Positions 37,150 through 48,433 of a stretch of DNA of 64,000 bases are shown piece by piece. The stretch spans positions 62,001 through 126,000 of the forward strand of contig CAMPDV010000130.1 of the NCBI GenBank assembly GCA_946699065.1. The letters are read 5' to 3'. Both the position numbers and the translations under genes were made by a program. The DNA comes from Loxodes magnus (taxonomy: Eukaryota; Ciliophora; Karyorelictea; Loxodida; Loxodidae). Below the pieces are notes generated by a model that saw only the letters and a list, made by a program, of their open reading frames with translations, did not search any database and was not told where the DNA came from. The first letter of the stretch is position 1. Each line of letters opens with the position of its first letter.

Positions 37150-37372
37150 TCAGCAATGGCTCTTAGTTCTGTCTAACTTCTGTCCAGTTAGCGATATATG
37201 AAAGTAGGAAGGCTTGGACTTATCTTCTGGGCAATTATACAGACTATTTTTCTTACCGCTAAAAAAACCCTCAAATAAATTAAGCATCTTCCAAGAGCTC
37301 CACCCTTATCCATGGTGTCATCTATTACGAGACCCTCGTATAGCAACACTTTACCAGATTACAAATTAGAAT
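37150..37372 (-). repeat. Retroelement 3' region fragment
   Basis: A GC-richer island in AT-rich DNA. On the minus strand it begins GTAATCTGGTAAAGTGTTGC and continues with GGTCTCGTAATAGATG and GATAAGGGTGGAGCTC, matching the minus-strand sequence at 40310-40180 (GTAATCTGGTACAG, AGTCTCGTACTAGATG, GAAGGGTGGATAAGCTCC). The GAGTAATCTGGT core also follows ORF1 of copy 1 at 3155. No stem-loop or tail remains here. Confidence 0.55.
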
Positions 37373-37703
37373 ATTCAAGTAAATTAAAAAATTAAATTTT
37401 AGTTTTAAATATGCAAAATTTTTCTAAGTTTTATTCTTAAAAATACCATAAAAAGTTGAACTTAGTAAAAATAAAAAAATATGAATTTAATTTTAAAATT
37501 AAATGAAAATGATTAGAATTAAATATTACTATTAATTATTCTCTTTACAACATTAGTTTTAATATTTTTTCAAAATTTATAGTTAAATTTTAGTTTACTT
37601 TATTAAAATATTTAAGTAGCAAAAAATAAAAAATAAACTTTCTTTTTAAATAATGAAAGCTATTTATTATGAATTTATTATATAGATATATATTATAAAA
37701 AAT

Positions 37704-38637
37704 ATGGAAGGACTTAAGAAAGGCTTCTACACCACATCCTCCAAAGACTAAAAGGAGGAGAGGAAGCAGGAAGTTCTAAAGACTAAAACCCAAACCTAGA
37801 ACCTCTAATAATAACATTTTCCCCAGAAGACCTAAAAATAACTCTAAACAACTCCTCCCAGACAGCCTCAGAAACATAGCCATGCTACTACCTCAACGGA
37901 AAATCTTCCAAAGAAGCAGAAGATAAGCGACTTTCAGGCGCAAATTCGGAACTTCTCACCAAATATGGACCTCGGTGAGATAAATAAGAACAAATACTCG
38001 GAATGGCTAAAGAGGAAAGGGCTAAATTAATAATAGCGTTAATTAGCCGTAACTAAGACCTAGAGAAATAGGTTATAGAGCTTGCCCAAGAACAACAATG
38101 ACACCTGGACGACGAGGAGATGCATACTCCTAGAAACAAAAACTAAGCTGCCATGAATATTCGAATTGACGAATTTGACAGGCAGTTGGAATAGCTATAT
38201 GATATGAACGAGAACATGTACATCAAGTTAGAGAAAATTGAAAACAATATTAACCTTAAAATGGAGAATATCAAGAAGGATATCAAGATCTAGACAGCAC
38301 ACTCCGTTCCAATGGAGTTGGAAGAGGTCTAGAATAAACAAATCGAATCGAATTAACTAAAGAAAGATACTTTAAGAAAAAATGCTTTATCTGTGGAAGA
38401 ATAAGCCATCTCTGAAGGAAATGCAGATAAAGAAAAGAGATCCAAAAGAAAATTTGAAACGAACTAACCTAATTCTACCAAACTAGCAGTGGGAATATTT
38501 ATAGGAAGAAAAGCAATATTCGGAGCAATCCACTGCGAAGACTTGAAAGTGACTGGAGGAACAGACCACCAAGAGTTCAAGTACCTATCAGTTGGATAGG
38601 GAGTAGGAAACTATTAAGAAAACAATCCCTTCTCTGA
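37704..38637 (+). CDS. Gag-type ORF1 with coiled coil and CCHC knuckle
   Basis: ATG 37704: MEGLKKGFYTTSSKDQKEER. The middle is -1: TFSPEDLKITLNNSSQTASE, SGANSELLTKYGPRWDKQEQ, and a coiled coil (MAKEERAKLIIALISRNQDL, DEFDRQLEQLYDMNENMYIK, LEKIENNINLKMENIKKDIK). A second -1 change at AGAAAAAATGC near 38375-38383 leads into the zinc knuckle KKCFICGRISHLWRKCRQRK and an Arg-rich tail (NPLRRLESDWRNRPPRVQVP) ending at TGA 38635. The Trp codons in the knuckle and in PRWDK are TGA. This is the best preserved copy. It is followed after 44 bp by another Gag-type ORF, not by a polymerase. Confidence 0.65.
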
Positions 38638-38681
38638 ATAACTTAAATTTAATTTAATTTAATATAGATATATATTAAAAA

Positions 38682-39859
38682 ATGGCATCAAAGAAAACAA
38701 AGAACTCTCCAACAAAATTTATCAATTAACCTGACCTTTCTAACAACTTCTATTTGCTGCAATTGGAAAATCAGAAGCTAGCAAAAGAAGTGTAAGATCT
38801 TAAATAAATAACTTAATCTCTAATGCTAACAATCAACAGATTGTTAAATGAATAAAATCCTAAAGAACAATTTAACTAATAGACATCTTCTTAAGAGATG
38901 TTAAGATAAATTACCTAAATCGAATGGAATCTAAGAAAAAACTGCGACCAAAGAAATAGTTTTTTAGAGAAAATCAAGATTAATTAATGTTCTAATCCAG
39001 AATCAAGAGCAGTACAGAATCCGTCAATTTCCTATCAGAAAATAGAAAAAGATGTTGATATTGTAAAAAATATGGTCACAAGGAAAATCAATGCTATAGA
39101 TTCAAGAGTAAATAATATCAAGAAACAAAGAGAGGAATTTAAAATTTATTTAAGATTTATTGCACATCAAACGAGATTTTAAACTAGAAAAAAAGATTTT
39201 AACCATACTAAGAAGCTCCAAAGATTACAGATGCACTAAGACGATATGAGAGATGACAAGTAGGATTTGATTTCCAAGCACTAACGAGAGGATAAAATAT
39301 ACAATTTATAAGAATTTATGATCCGGAAAAACCAGATGAATATGACGTTGAAGACTTTATTTGGATAAACTTTTACAAACTCTAATTTCGTGACTAACCA
39401 AATAAAAGTGAAGTCACTTTAATAAATTATGTTATGTTAAATTATAAAATTTACGAGATTGATCATATCATTTGTGATAATAGATTATTATAAATGTTCT
39501 ATATAATTTAAGATTAAGATTAAAAATTTGGTTTGATTAAGAGTTTAGAATTTAGGACTTTTAGAAGTCATTAAGTGCATTACAAAAGTTCAATACGAGA
39601 AAATATATTTGTGGATTGATCTCTCCTCAGATATTGTGAAATACTATTCTCGAATTAAGATTCTAGAAGCCTCATCCTGCTGAAAAAATTACATAGACAC
39701 GTCGCCTAAAAAAATAAAAGTGTACAATTTGCCAAAGCGGCAGCTTAAATTTTGGATCATTGTACCATTCTTTTGGTGCCATATTTGACTATAAATATTT
39801 TTAATATTTAAATTTTTAGTTATTAACTAAGCAAAACATAATATAAATATAGTAATTGA
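38682..39859 (+). CDS. Gag-type ORF of another family, CCHC knuckle
   Basis: ATG 38682: MASKKTKNSPTKFINQPDLS, then a coiled coil (LLQLENQKLAKEVQDLKQIT, MLTINRLLNEQNPKEQFNQ). In the -1 frame from about 39050 a zinc knuckle, RCWYCKKYGHKENQCYRFK (first Trp is TGA), is followed by a longer protein-like C-terminus: APKITDALRRYERWQVGFDF, RIYDPEKPDEYDVEDFIWIN, ENIFVDWSLLRYCEI, ending at TGA 39857. The C-terminal 230 residues are not typical of a plain Gag tail and I do not recognise them. N-terminus lacks the MEGF motif of the other family. Confidence 0.55.
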
Positions 39860-39885
39860 AATCTTCTTTAGCATACAGGAAATAT

Positions 39886-39951
39886 ATTAAATAAATAAAT
39901 AAATAAAAATGATTATAAAGTGCGTAGCACCTCATTGGCGCGCAGCTCTTT
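39886..39951 (-). repeat. Retroelement 3' stem-loop and tail
   Basis: Minus strand: GAAAGAGCTGCGCGCC, loop AATGA, GGTGCTACGCACTTTATAAT, then a (TTTA)n tail (plus-strand AAATAAAT at 39888-39906). Same stem-loop as at 3749. It abuts the 3' end of the plus-strand Gag ORF, so two elements again meet tail to tail. Confidence 0.65.
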
Positions 39952-40310
39952 CAATATTAATATTTAATATTAAGAAAAATGTTCTCATGTTTCTTGTTAA
40001 ATCTCTAGAGGTCCGATGAGTTATGTCAGCTTCTCCAAATGGGGAATCTTCTTATTAAAATTTATTCTTAAATCTTGAGTAAAATGCTTCAGTCTTCTTG
40101 AATAAGGTCCAAATAAGAATTAGTTATTAAATCGGTATCTAGAAGGCCCGTCAGTCAAACTTTCATACTGCTAGAGAGAACCTTCGGGGTAATTTAGGTA
40201 TGTCTCAACGGAGCTTATCCACCCTTCCTCGTGGTGGCATCTAGTACGAGACTACTAGCAATACAGTATACACTGTACCAGATTACTCACTAATTTATCT
40301 GACACAGCCA
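39952..40310 (-). repeat. Retroelement 3' region
   Basis: GC-richer minus-strand sequence starting GAGTAATCTGGTACAG and containing GTCTCGTACTAGATGCC, CCACGAGGAAGGGTGG and ACGGGCCTTCTAG. It shares its first ~130 bp with 37372-37240 and leads into the stem-loop at 39951. It is the untranslated 3' part of a 5'-truncated element; no coding sequence is visible in it. Confidence 0.55.
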
Positions 40311-40695
40311 ACATCCATTTTATATTATATTTAATTTGAAAATAAATGATGAATATAAAAAAAGAAAATTATTTAAAATTAAATAAATATTATTAAATTT
40401 AAGTTATACATTTAAAATAAAATAAAACAAAATACAATTGATTGATTAAATTATAAGATCGTTTTAAATTTTATAATTCAAATAAAAATAAAAAAAAATA
40501 AATTAAGCTTGCAAATATTATGAAAGCAAATTGATATTATATCAATTTTAAAATTATACTTCAATTTTTTTTAATTAAACTTATAAAACCTTCAATTAAA
40601 TAAGCTAAAAGCAGATTTTATTCATTAAAAAATAAATTCATTTTTTCTATTTAAAATAATTATTTATAAAAAATATTTAAGCGATATCTTTATAA
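40311..40695. other. AT-rich spacer
   Basis: Almost only A and T. No gene or repeat recognised besides short AAAT runs near its right end. Confidence 0.4.
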
Positions 40696-40760
40696 ATAAT
40701 AAATAAATAAATAAATTTGATTATAGAGCGCGTAGCACCTCGTTGGTGCGCAGCTCTTTA
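40696..40760 (-). repeat. Retroelement 3' stem-loop and (TTTA)n tail
   Basis: The best matched stem-loop: minus strand AAAGAGCTGCGCACC, loop AACGA, GGTGCTACGCGCTCTATAAT, followed by five TTTA units (40699-40715 on the plus strand as AAAT). It begins ten bases after the stop codon of the minus-strand ORF at 40770. Confidence 0.7.
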
Positions 40761-40769
40761 ATAAATGTT

Positions 40770-41153
40770 TCAATACATTTCTATTTCTTCAAGTAAGCCT
40801 TCAGGTAATAAAAATTCTTCTCTTAATAGTTCCATATCTTCCTCATTTTCATCTTCAATTTCTCTTGTTCTTCTGTCTTCTATCTATCTACGTTTTATTG
40901 ATTCTTTGTTACCAGCGTCCATTATTTTTTTTTACATACTTTGCTAATTTTCATTTCAAATTCTTTTCTTCTTAATCAAGCCTTTATAAACTCATAAAAA
41001 CTACCATTTCCTGCTCTATAATATTTTCCTATTTCTTTTTTTAATTCAATTTTCTTTTCTAAGTATCCTTTTTATCTTTTTTCTAATATGTTTTTGATAT
41101 AATCTTTTATAATCAAGTCAGTTTTAGCTCTTTTTTACTCTTCTTAGGTTCAT
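40770..41153 (-). CDS. Basic/acidic protein ending at a retroelement tail, 127 aa
   Basis: ATG 41153 to TGA 40772 in one frame. The first 75 residues are very basic (KKIKRILRKENWIKKRNRK) with five TGA read as Trp; the C-terminus is acidic (TREIEDENEEDMELLREEF, LPEGLLEEIEMY). The stop lies directly before the terminal stem-loop, so this is probably the 3'-most coding part of a retroelement ORF, although it lacks a knuckle and could be a host gene into whose 3' end the stem-loop belongs. The 60-codon plus-strand frame at 40765-40947 is its antisense. Confidence 0.5.
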
Positions 41154-41700
41154 AATAAAAAAAAAAAAACACATTTAAAAAAAATAACTCGTCTTAATAT
41201 AAGACATTAAAGATGAACAAATAATTTATAGAATTTTCTTATCTTTAAGAAAATTCATTGCGATTTACTTTCTTCTTAGCCTTTTAAAAATACAAAGAAT
41301 CCCTACAAGTTTTAGAAAGAGAATAAACTAAAAAAATAAAGTTTTAATATAGTATCTGAAAAAATAATAAAAATTAACCAAATTTTGAAAAATTGAAAAT
41401 TATAAAAGATAAAAATCAAAAAAGTAAAACATAAAAATGTACTTAAAAATTAATTCTTTTAAGAATAAAAAAAAAAAAAATCAATGTAATTTTATACTTT
41501 TCATGTATAATTTTGTTTACACATAAAAAAAAAGCTTAAAGAAAAAAAAGAATTAAAAAAAGAAAGTTTGAATAAAATTGAAATTCAAATATTTTAAAAT
41601 TTAATGAACTCCAATTAAAATAATTAAAAAAAAAAAAATTTTAATTAAAAAAATTCTGCAAAATAAAAATAAAAAATAAAAAATAAATATATGAAAAAAT
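41154..41700. other. A-rich left flank of the tandem array
   Basis: Long A runs (9-12 nt) and T-poor sequence. No gene recognised. The array begins at AGGTAATTTT; sequence similarity with the unit end does not extend further left by more than two or three bases. Confidence 0.45.
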
Positions 41701-41851
41701 AGGTAATTTTAAAAAGGGTTTTATAAAACGGATATATATATAATATTTATAGTGTATTATAATATATATAATACTTTTTTGTTATAAGCTAAAAAATAAA
41801 ACTTTTTTAAACCATATTCTTTAAAAAAAGTCATATACTTTAAATTTATTT

Positions 41852-42004
41852 TCATCTAACATAAAAACAAATTTTTTATTTGTAACCATATTAACACTTA
41901 AGATCACCATATTAATAGTACAAACATTTAAAGACTCTACAATATTTATTCATCTTTTTAAACATTTTTATCACATGTACATCATCTTTCGAAAAATCCA
42001 CCAT
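41852..42004 (-). CDS. Second small ORF of the array unit (ORF B), unit 1
   Basis: ATG 42004 to TGA 41854, 50 residues: MVDFSKDDVHVIKMFKKMNK followed by a segment with four Cys and several Tyr, ending KICFYVR. It starts 110 bp downstream of the secreted-protein stop on the same strand and recurs in all 25 units at 758-bp spacing, and in the partial one. No signal peptide. It may be a real small protein or only 3' untranslated sequence of ORF A. Confidence 0.25.
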
Positions 42005-42114
42005 AACAAATATTTTAAAAAAACTTAGATTCTCTCTTAAATTAGAAAAAACTTAAAAAGAATAATTACAGTTTGTTATAAAAGAATCCAAAAAAAATTA
42101 AAAATTGACTGTTT

Positions 42115-42369
42115 TCATGCCAAAAATCTTCTTGATTTCTATGAATTATTTCCCATCTCAATCATTTCTTAAGTGTCTTCTACTTTATTCTAGCAATCTG
42201 TCTGTTCTTCGCTTTCTACTTTTAGTTTATTCATATTTAAATTAGATCTTTTCTCCATTAAACTTCTATCCATCATCAATCTTTTCACTTTAGACTTGAA
42301 TTCTATTTCTTAAGTACCTTAAACATACATAACTACGACAATCAATAAAACTAAAAACACTATTCTCAT
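42115..42369 (-). CDS. Small secreted protein, array copy 1
   Basis: ATG 42369 to TGA 42117, 84 aa. Residues 1-18, MRIVFLVLLIVVVMYVQG, form a typical signal peptide: Arg, a hydrophobic core, small residue at the end. The mature part is short, hydrophilic and Met/Lys/Glu-rich, with one Cys (59) and dibasic sites KR29-30, KR40-41 and RR80-81, just before a Phe-Leu-Ala end. Four Gln codons are TAA and two TAG, so the gene is open only in the reassigned code; it has no TGA except its stop. The A-rich context TTATAAA precedes the ATG. If cut after the basic pairs it would release an 11- and a 40-residue peptide; that is inference. No known family recognised. Could be a pheromone, extrusome or defence peptide. 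Confidence 0.75.
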
Positions 42370-42394
42370 TTTATAATTTATCTGAATAAAATCT

Positions 42395-42447
42395 TATAAA
42401 TATAGACATCCATAAAACCGCCGTAACCACTTTTAAAACACGCAAAG
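42395..42447 (-). promoter_or_regulatory. GC-rich upstream element of the array gene, unit 1
   Basis: On the minus strand GTGGTTACGGCGG lies about 45-60 bp before the ATG, between GCGTGTTTTAAAA and TATATTTATAAG, a TATA-like sequence. It is the only GC-rich island of the 758-bp unit and its position just upstream of the gene suggests a promoter. Further upstream are TATATATATCCG and alternating AT runs. It recurs in each unit at 758-bp spacing. Confidence 0.35.
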
Positions 42448-42872
42448 TATATTATCATAGGTAATTTTAAAAAGGGTTTTATAAAACGGATATATATATA
42501 ATATTTATAGTGTATTATAATATATATAATACTTTTTTGTTATAAGCTAAAAAATAAAACTTTTTTAAACCATATTCTTTAAAAAAAGTCATATACTTTA
42601 AATTTATTTTCATCTAACATAAAAACAAATTTTTTATTTGTAACCATATTAACACTTAAGATCACCATATTAATAGTACAAACATTTAAAGACTCTACAA
42701 TATTTATTCATCTTTTTAAACATTTTTATCACATGTACATCATCTTTCGAAAAATCCACCATAACAAATATTTTAAAAAAACTTAGATTCTCTCTTAAAT
42801 TAGAAAAAACTTAAAAAGAATAATTACAGTTTGTTATAAAAGAATCCAAAAAAAATTAAAAATTGACTGTTT

Positions 42873-43127
42873 TCATGCCAAAAATCTTCTTGATTTCTAT
42901 GAATTATTTCCCATCTCAATCATTTCTTAAGTGTCTTCTACTTTATTCTAGCAATCTGTCTGTTCTTCGCTTTCTACTTTTAGTTTATTCATATTTAAAT
43001 TAGATCTTTTCTCCATTAAACTTCTATCCATCATCAATCTTTTCACTTTAGACTTGAATTCTATTTCTTAAGTACCTTAAACATACATAACTACGACAAT
43101 CAATAAAACTAAAAACACTATTCTCAT
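42873..43127 (-). CDS. Small secreted protein, array copy 2
   Basis: Unit 42459-43216. No difference from copy 1 noticed. Confidence 0.75.
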
Positions 43128-43630
43128 TTTATAATTTATCTGAATAAAATCTTATAAATATAGACATCCATAAAACCGCCGTAACCACTTTTAAAACACG
43201 CAAAGTATATTATCATAGGTAATTTTAAAAAGGGTTTTATAAAACGGATATATATATAATATTTATAGTGTATTATAATATATATAATACTTTTTTGTTA
43301 TAAGCTAAAAAATAAAACTTTTTTAAACCATATTCTTTAAAAAAAGTCATATACTTTAAATTTATTTTCATCTAACATAAAAACAAATTTTTTATTTGTA
43401 ACCATATTAACACTTAAGATCACCATATTAATAGTACAAACATTTAAAGACTCTACAATATTTATTCATCTTTTTAAACATTTTTATCACATGTACATCA
43501 TCTTTCGAAAAATCCACCATAACAAATATTTTAAAAAAACTTAGATTCTCTCTTAAATTAGAAAAAACTTAAAAAGAATAATTACAGTTTGTTATAAAAG
43601 AATCCAAAAAAAATTAAAAATTGACTGTTT

Positions 43631-43885
43631 TCATGCCAAAAATCTTCTTGATTTCTATGAATTATTTCCCATCTCAATCATTTCTTAAGTGTCTTCTACT
43701 TTATTCTAGCAATCTGTCTGTTCTTCGCTTTCTACTTTTAGTTTATTCATATTTAAATTAGATCTTTTCTCCATTAAACTTCTATCCATCATCAATCTTT
43801 TCACTTTAGACTTGAATTCTATTTCTTAAGTACCTTAAACATACATAACTACGACAATCAATAAAACTAAAAACACTATTCTCAT
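43631..43885 (-). CDS. Small secreted protein, array copy 3
   Basis: Unit 43217-43974. No difference from copy 1 noticed. Confidence 0.75.
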
Positions 43886-44388
43886 TTTATAATTTATCTG
43901 AATAAAATCTTATAAATATAGACATCCATAAAACCGCCGTAACCACTTTTAAAACACGCAAAGTATATTATCATAGGTAATTTTAAAAAGGGTTTTATAA
44001 AACGGATATATATATAATATTTATAGTGTATTATAATATATATAATACTTTTTTGTTATAAGCTAAAAAATAAAACTTTTTTAAACCATATTCTTTAAAA
44101 AAAGTCATATACTTTAAATTTATTTTCATCTAACATAAAAACAAATTTTTTATTTGTAACCATATTAACACTTAAGATCACCATATTAATAGTACAAACA
44201 TTTAAAGACTCTACAATATTTATTCATCTTTTTAAACATTTTTATCACATGTACATCATCTTTCGAAAAATCCACCATAACAAATATTTTAAAAAAACTT
44301 AGATTCTCTCTTAAATTAGAAAAAACTTAAAAAGAATAATTACAGTTTGTTATAAAAGAATCCAAAAAAAATTAAAAATTGACTGTTT

Positions 44389-44643
44389 TCATGCCAAAAA
44401 TCTTCTTGATTTCTATGAATTATTTCCCATCTCAATCATTTCTTAAGTGTCTTCTACTTTATTCTAGCAATCTGTCTGTTCTTCGCTTTCTACTTTTAGT
44501 TTATTCATATTTAAATTAGATCTTTTCTCCATTAAACTTCTATCCATCATCAATCTTTTCACTTTAGACTTGAATTCTATTTCTTAAGTACCTTAAACAT
44601 ACATAACTACGACAATCAATAAAACTAAAAACACTATTCTCAT
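44389..44643 (-). CDS. Small secreted protein, array copy 4
   Basis: Unit 43975-44732. No difference from copy 1 noticed. Confidence 0.75.
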
Positions 44644-45146
44644 TTTATAATTTATCTGAATAAAATCTTATAAATATAGACATCCATAAAACCGCCGTAA
44701 CCACTTTTAAAACACGCAAAGTATATTATCATAGGTAATTTTAAAAAGGGTTTTATAAAACGGATATATATATAATATTTATAGTGTATTATAATATATA
44801 TAATACTTTTTTGTTATAAGCTAAAAAATAAAACTTTTTTAAACCATATTCTTTAAAAAAAGTCATATACTTTAAATTTATTTTCATCTAACATAAAAAC
44901 AAATTTTTTATTTGTAACCATATTAACACTTAAGATCACCATATTAATAGTACAAACATTTAAAGACTCTACAATATTTATTCATCTTTTTAAACATTTT
45001 TATCACATGTACATCATCTTTCGAAAAATCCACCATAACAAATATTTTAAAAAAACTTAGATTCTCTCTTAAATTAGAAAAAACTTAAAAAGAATAATTA
45101 CAGTTTGTTATAAAAGAATCCAAAAAAAATTAAAAATTGACTGTTT

Positions 45147-45401
45147 TCATGCCAAAAATCTTCTTGATTTCTATGAATTATTTCCCATCTCAATCATTTC
45201 TTAAGTGTCTTCTACTTTATTCTAGCAATCTGTCTGTTCTTCGCTTTCTACTTTTAGTTTATTCATATTTAAATTAGATCTTTTCTCCATTAAACTTCTA
45301 TCCATCATCAATCTTTTCACTTTAGACTTGAATTCTATTTCTTAAGTACCTTAAACATACATAACTACGACAATCAATAAAACTAAAAACACTATTCTCA
45401 T
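45147..45401 (-). CDS. Small secreted protein, array copy 5
   Basis: Unit 44733-45490. No difference from copy 1 noticed. Confidence 0.75.
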
Positions 45402-45904
45402 TTTATAATTTATCTGAATAAAATCTTATAAATATAGACATCCATAAAACCGCCGTAACCACTTTTAAAACACGCAAAGTATATTATCATAGGTAATTTT
45501 AAAAAGGGTTTTATAAAACGGATATATATATAATATTTATAGTGTATTATAATATATATAATACTTTTTTGTTATAAGCTAAAAAATAAAACTTTTTTAA
45601 ACCATATTCTTTAAAAAAAGTCATATACTTTAAATTTATTTTCATCTAACATAAAAACAAATTTTTTATTTGTAACCATATTAACACTTAAGATCACCAT
45701 ATTAATAGTACAAACATTTAAAGACTCTACAATATTTATTCATCTTTTTAAACATTTTTATCACATGTACATCATCTTTCGAAAAATCCACCATAACAAA
45801 TATTTTAAAAAAACTTAGATTCTCTCTTAAATTAGAAAAAACTTAAAAAGAATAATTACAGTTTGTTATAAAAGAATCCAAAAAAAATTAAAAATTGACT
45901 GTTT

Positions 45905-46159
45905 TCATGCCAAAAATCTTCTTGATTTCTATGAATTATTTCCCATCTCAATCATTTCTTAAGTGTCTTCTACTTTATTCTAGCAATCTGTCTGTTCTTC
46001 GCTTTCTACTTTTAGTTTATTCATATTTAAATTAGATCTTTTCTCCATTAAACTTCTATCCATCATCAATCTTTTCACTTTAGACTTGAATTCTATTTCT
46101 TAAGTACCTTAAACATACATAACTACGACAATCAATAAAACTAAAAACACTATTCTCAT
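45905..46159 (-). CDS. Small secreted protein, array copy 6
   Basis: Unit 45491-46248. No difference from copy 1 noticed. Confidence 0.75.
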
Positions 46160-46662
46160 TTTATAATTTATCTGAATAAAATCTTATAAATATAGACATC
46201 CATAAAACCGCCGTAACCACTTTTAAAACACGCAAAGTATATTATCATAGGTAATTTTAAAAAGGGTTTTATAAAACGGATATATATATAATATTTATAG
46301 TGTATTATAATATATATAATACTTTTTTGTTATAAGCTAAAAAATAAAACTTTTTTAAACCATATTCTTTAAAAAAAGTCATATACTTTAAATTTATTTT
46401 CATCTAACATAAAAACAAATTTTTTATTTGTAACCATATTAACACTTAAGATCACCATATTAATAGTACAAACATTTAAAGACTCTACAATATTTATTCA
46501 TCTTTTTAAACATTTTTATCACATGTACATCATCTTTCGAAAAATCCACCATAACAAATATTTTAAAAAAACTTAGATTCTCTCTTAAATTAGAAAAAAC
46601 TTAAAAAGAATAATTACAGTTTGTTATAAAAGAATCCAAAAAAAATTAAAAATTGACTGTTT

Positions 46663-46917
46663 TCATGCCAAAAATCTTCTTGATTTCTATGAATTATTTC
46701 CCATCTCAATCATTTCTTAAGTGTCTTCTACTTTATTCTAGCAATCTGTCTGTTCTTCGCTTTCTACTTTTAGTTTATTCATATTTAAATTAGATCTTTT
46801 CTCCATTAAACTTCTATCCATCATCAATCTTTTCACTTTAGACTTGAATTCTATTTCTTAAGTACCTTAAACATACATAACTACGACAATCAATAAAACT
46901 AAAAACACTATTCTCAT
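46663..46917 (-). CDS. Small secreted protein, array copy 7
   Basis: Unit 46249-47006. No difference from copy 1 noticed. Confidence 0.75.
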
Positions 46918-47420
46918 TTTATAATTTATCTGAATAAAATCTTATAAATATAGACATCCATAAAACCGCCGTAACCACTTTTAAAACACGCAAAGTATAT
47001 TATCATAGGTAATTTTAAAAAGGGTTTTATAAAACGGATATATATATAATATTTATAGTGTATTATAATATATATAATACTTTTTTGTTATAAGCTAAAA
47101 AATAAAACTTTTTTAAACCATATTCTTTAAAAAAAGTCATATACTTTAAATTTATTTTCATCTAACATAAAAACAAATTTTTTATTTGTAACCATATTAA
47201 CACTTAAGATCACCATATTAATAGTACAAACATTTAAAGACTCTACAATATTTATTCATCTTTTTAAACATTTTTATCACATGTACATCATCTTTCGAAA
47301 AATCCACCATAACAAATATTTTAAAAAAACTTAGATTCTCTCTTAAATTAGAAAAAACTTAAAAAGAATAATTACAGTTTGTTATAAAAGAATCCAAAAA
47401 AAATTAAAAATTGACTGTTT

Positions 47421-47675
47421 TCATGCCAAAAATCTTCTTGATTTCTATGAATTATTTCCCATCTCAATCATTTCTTAAGTGTCTTCTACTTTATTCTAGC
47501 AATCTGTCTGTTCTTCGCTTTCTACTTTTAGTTTATTCATATTTAAATTAGATCTTTTCTCCATTAAACTTCTATCCATCATCAATCTTTTCACTTTAGA
47601 CTTGAATTCTATTTCTTAAGTACCTTAAACATACATAACTACGACAATCAATAAAACTAAAAACACTATTCTCAT
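47421..47675 (-). CDS. Small secreted protein, array copy 8
   Basis: Unit 47007-47764. No difference from copy 1 noticed. Confidence 0.75.
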
Positions 47676-48178
47676 TTTATAATTTATCTGAATAAAATCT
47701 TATAAATATAGACATCCATAAAACCGCCGTAACCACTTTTAAAACACGCAAAGTATATTATCATAGGTAATTTTAAAAAGGGTTTTATAAAACGGATATA
47801 TATATAATATTTATAGTGTATTATAATATATATAATACTTTTTTGTTATAAGCTAAAAAATAAAACTTTTTTAAACCATATTCTTTAAAAAAAGTCATAT
47901 ACTTTAAATTTATTTTCATCTAACATAAAAACAAATTTTTTATTTGTAACCATATTAACACTTAAGATCACCATATTAATAGTACAAACATTTAAAGACT
48001 CTACAATATTTATTCATCTTTTTAAACATTTTTATCACATGTACATCATCTTTCGAAAAATCCACCATAACAAATATTTTAAAAAAACTTAGATTCTCTC
48101 TTAAATTAGAAAAAACTTAAAAAGAATAATTACAGTTTGTTATAAAAGAATCCAAAAAAAATTAAAAATTGACTGTTT

Positions 48179-48433
48179 TCATGCCAAAAATCTTCTTGAT
48201 TTCTATGAATTATTTCCCATCTCAATCATTTCTTAAGTGTCTTCTACTTTATTCTAGCAATCTGTCTGTTCTTCGCTTTCTACTTTTAGTTTATTCATAT
48301 TTAAATTAGATCTTTTCTCCATTAAACTTCTATCCATCATCAATCTTTTCACTTTAGACTTGAATTCTATTTCTTAAGTACCTTAAACATACATAACTAC
48401 GACAATCAATAAAACTAAAAACACTATTCTCAT
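48179..48433 (-). CDS. Small secreted protein, array copy 9
   Basis: Unit 47765-48522. No difference from copy 1 noticed. Confidence 0.75.

Noticed and set aside
40765-40947. 60-codon plus-strand Ser-rich open frame
   Set aside because: Antisense of the minus-strand 127-aa gene ending at 40770.
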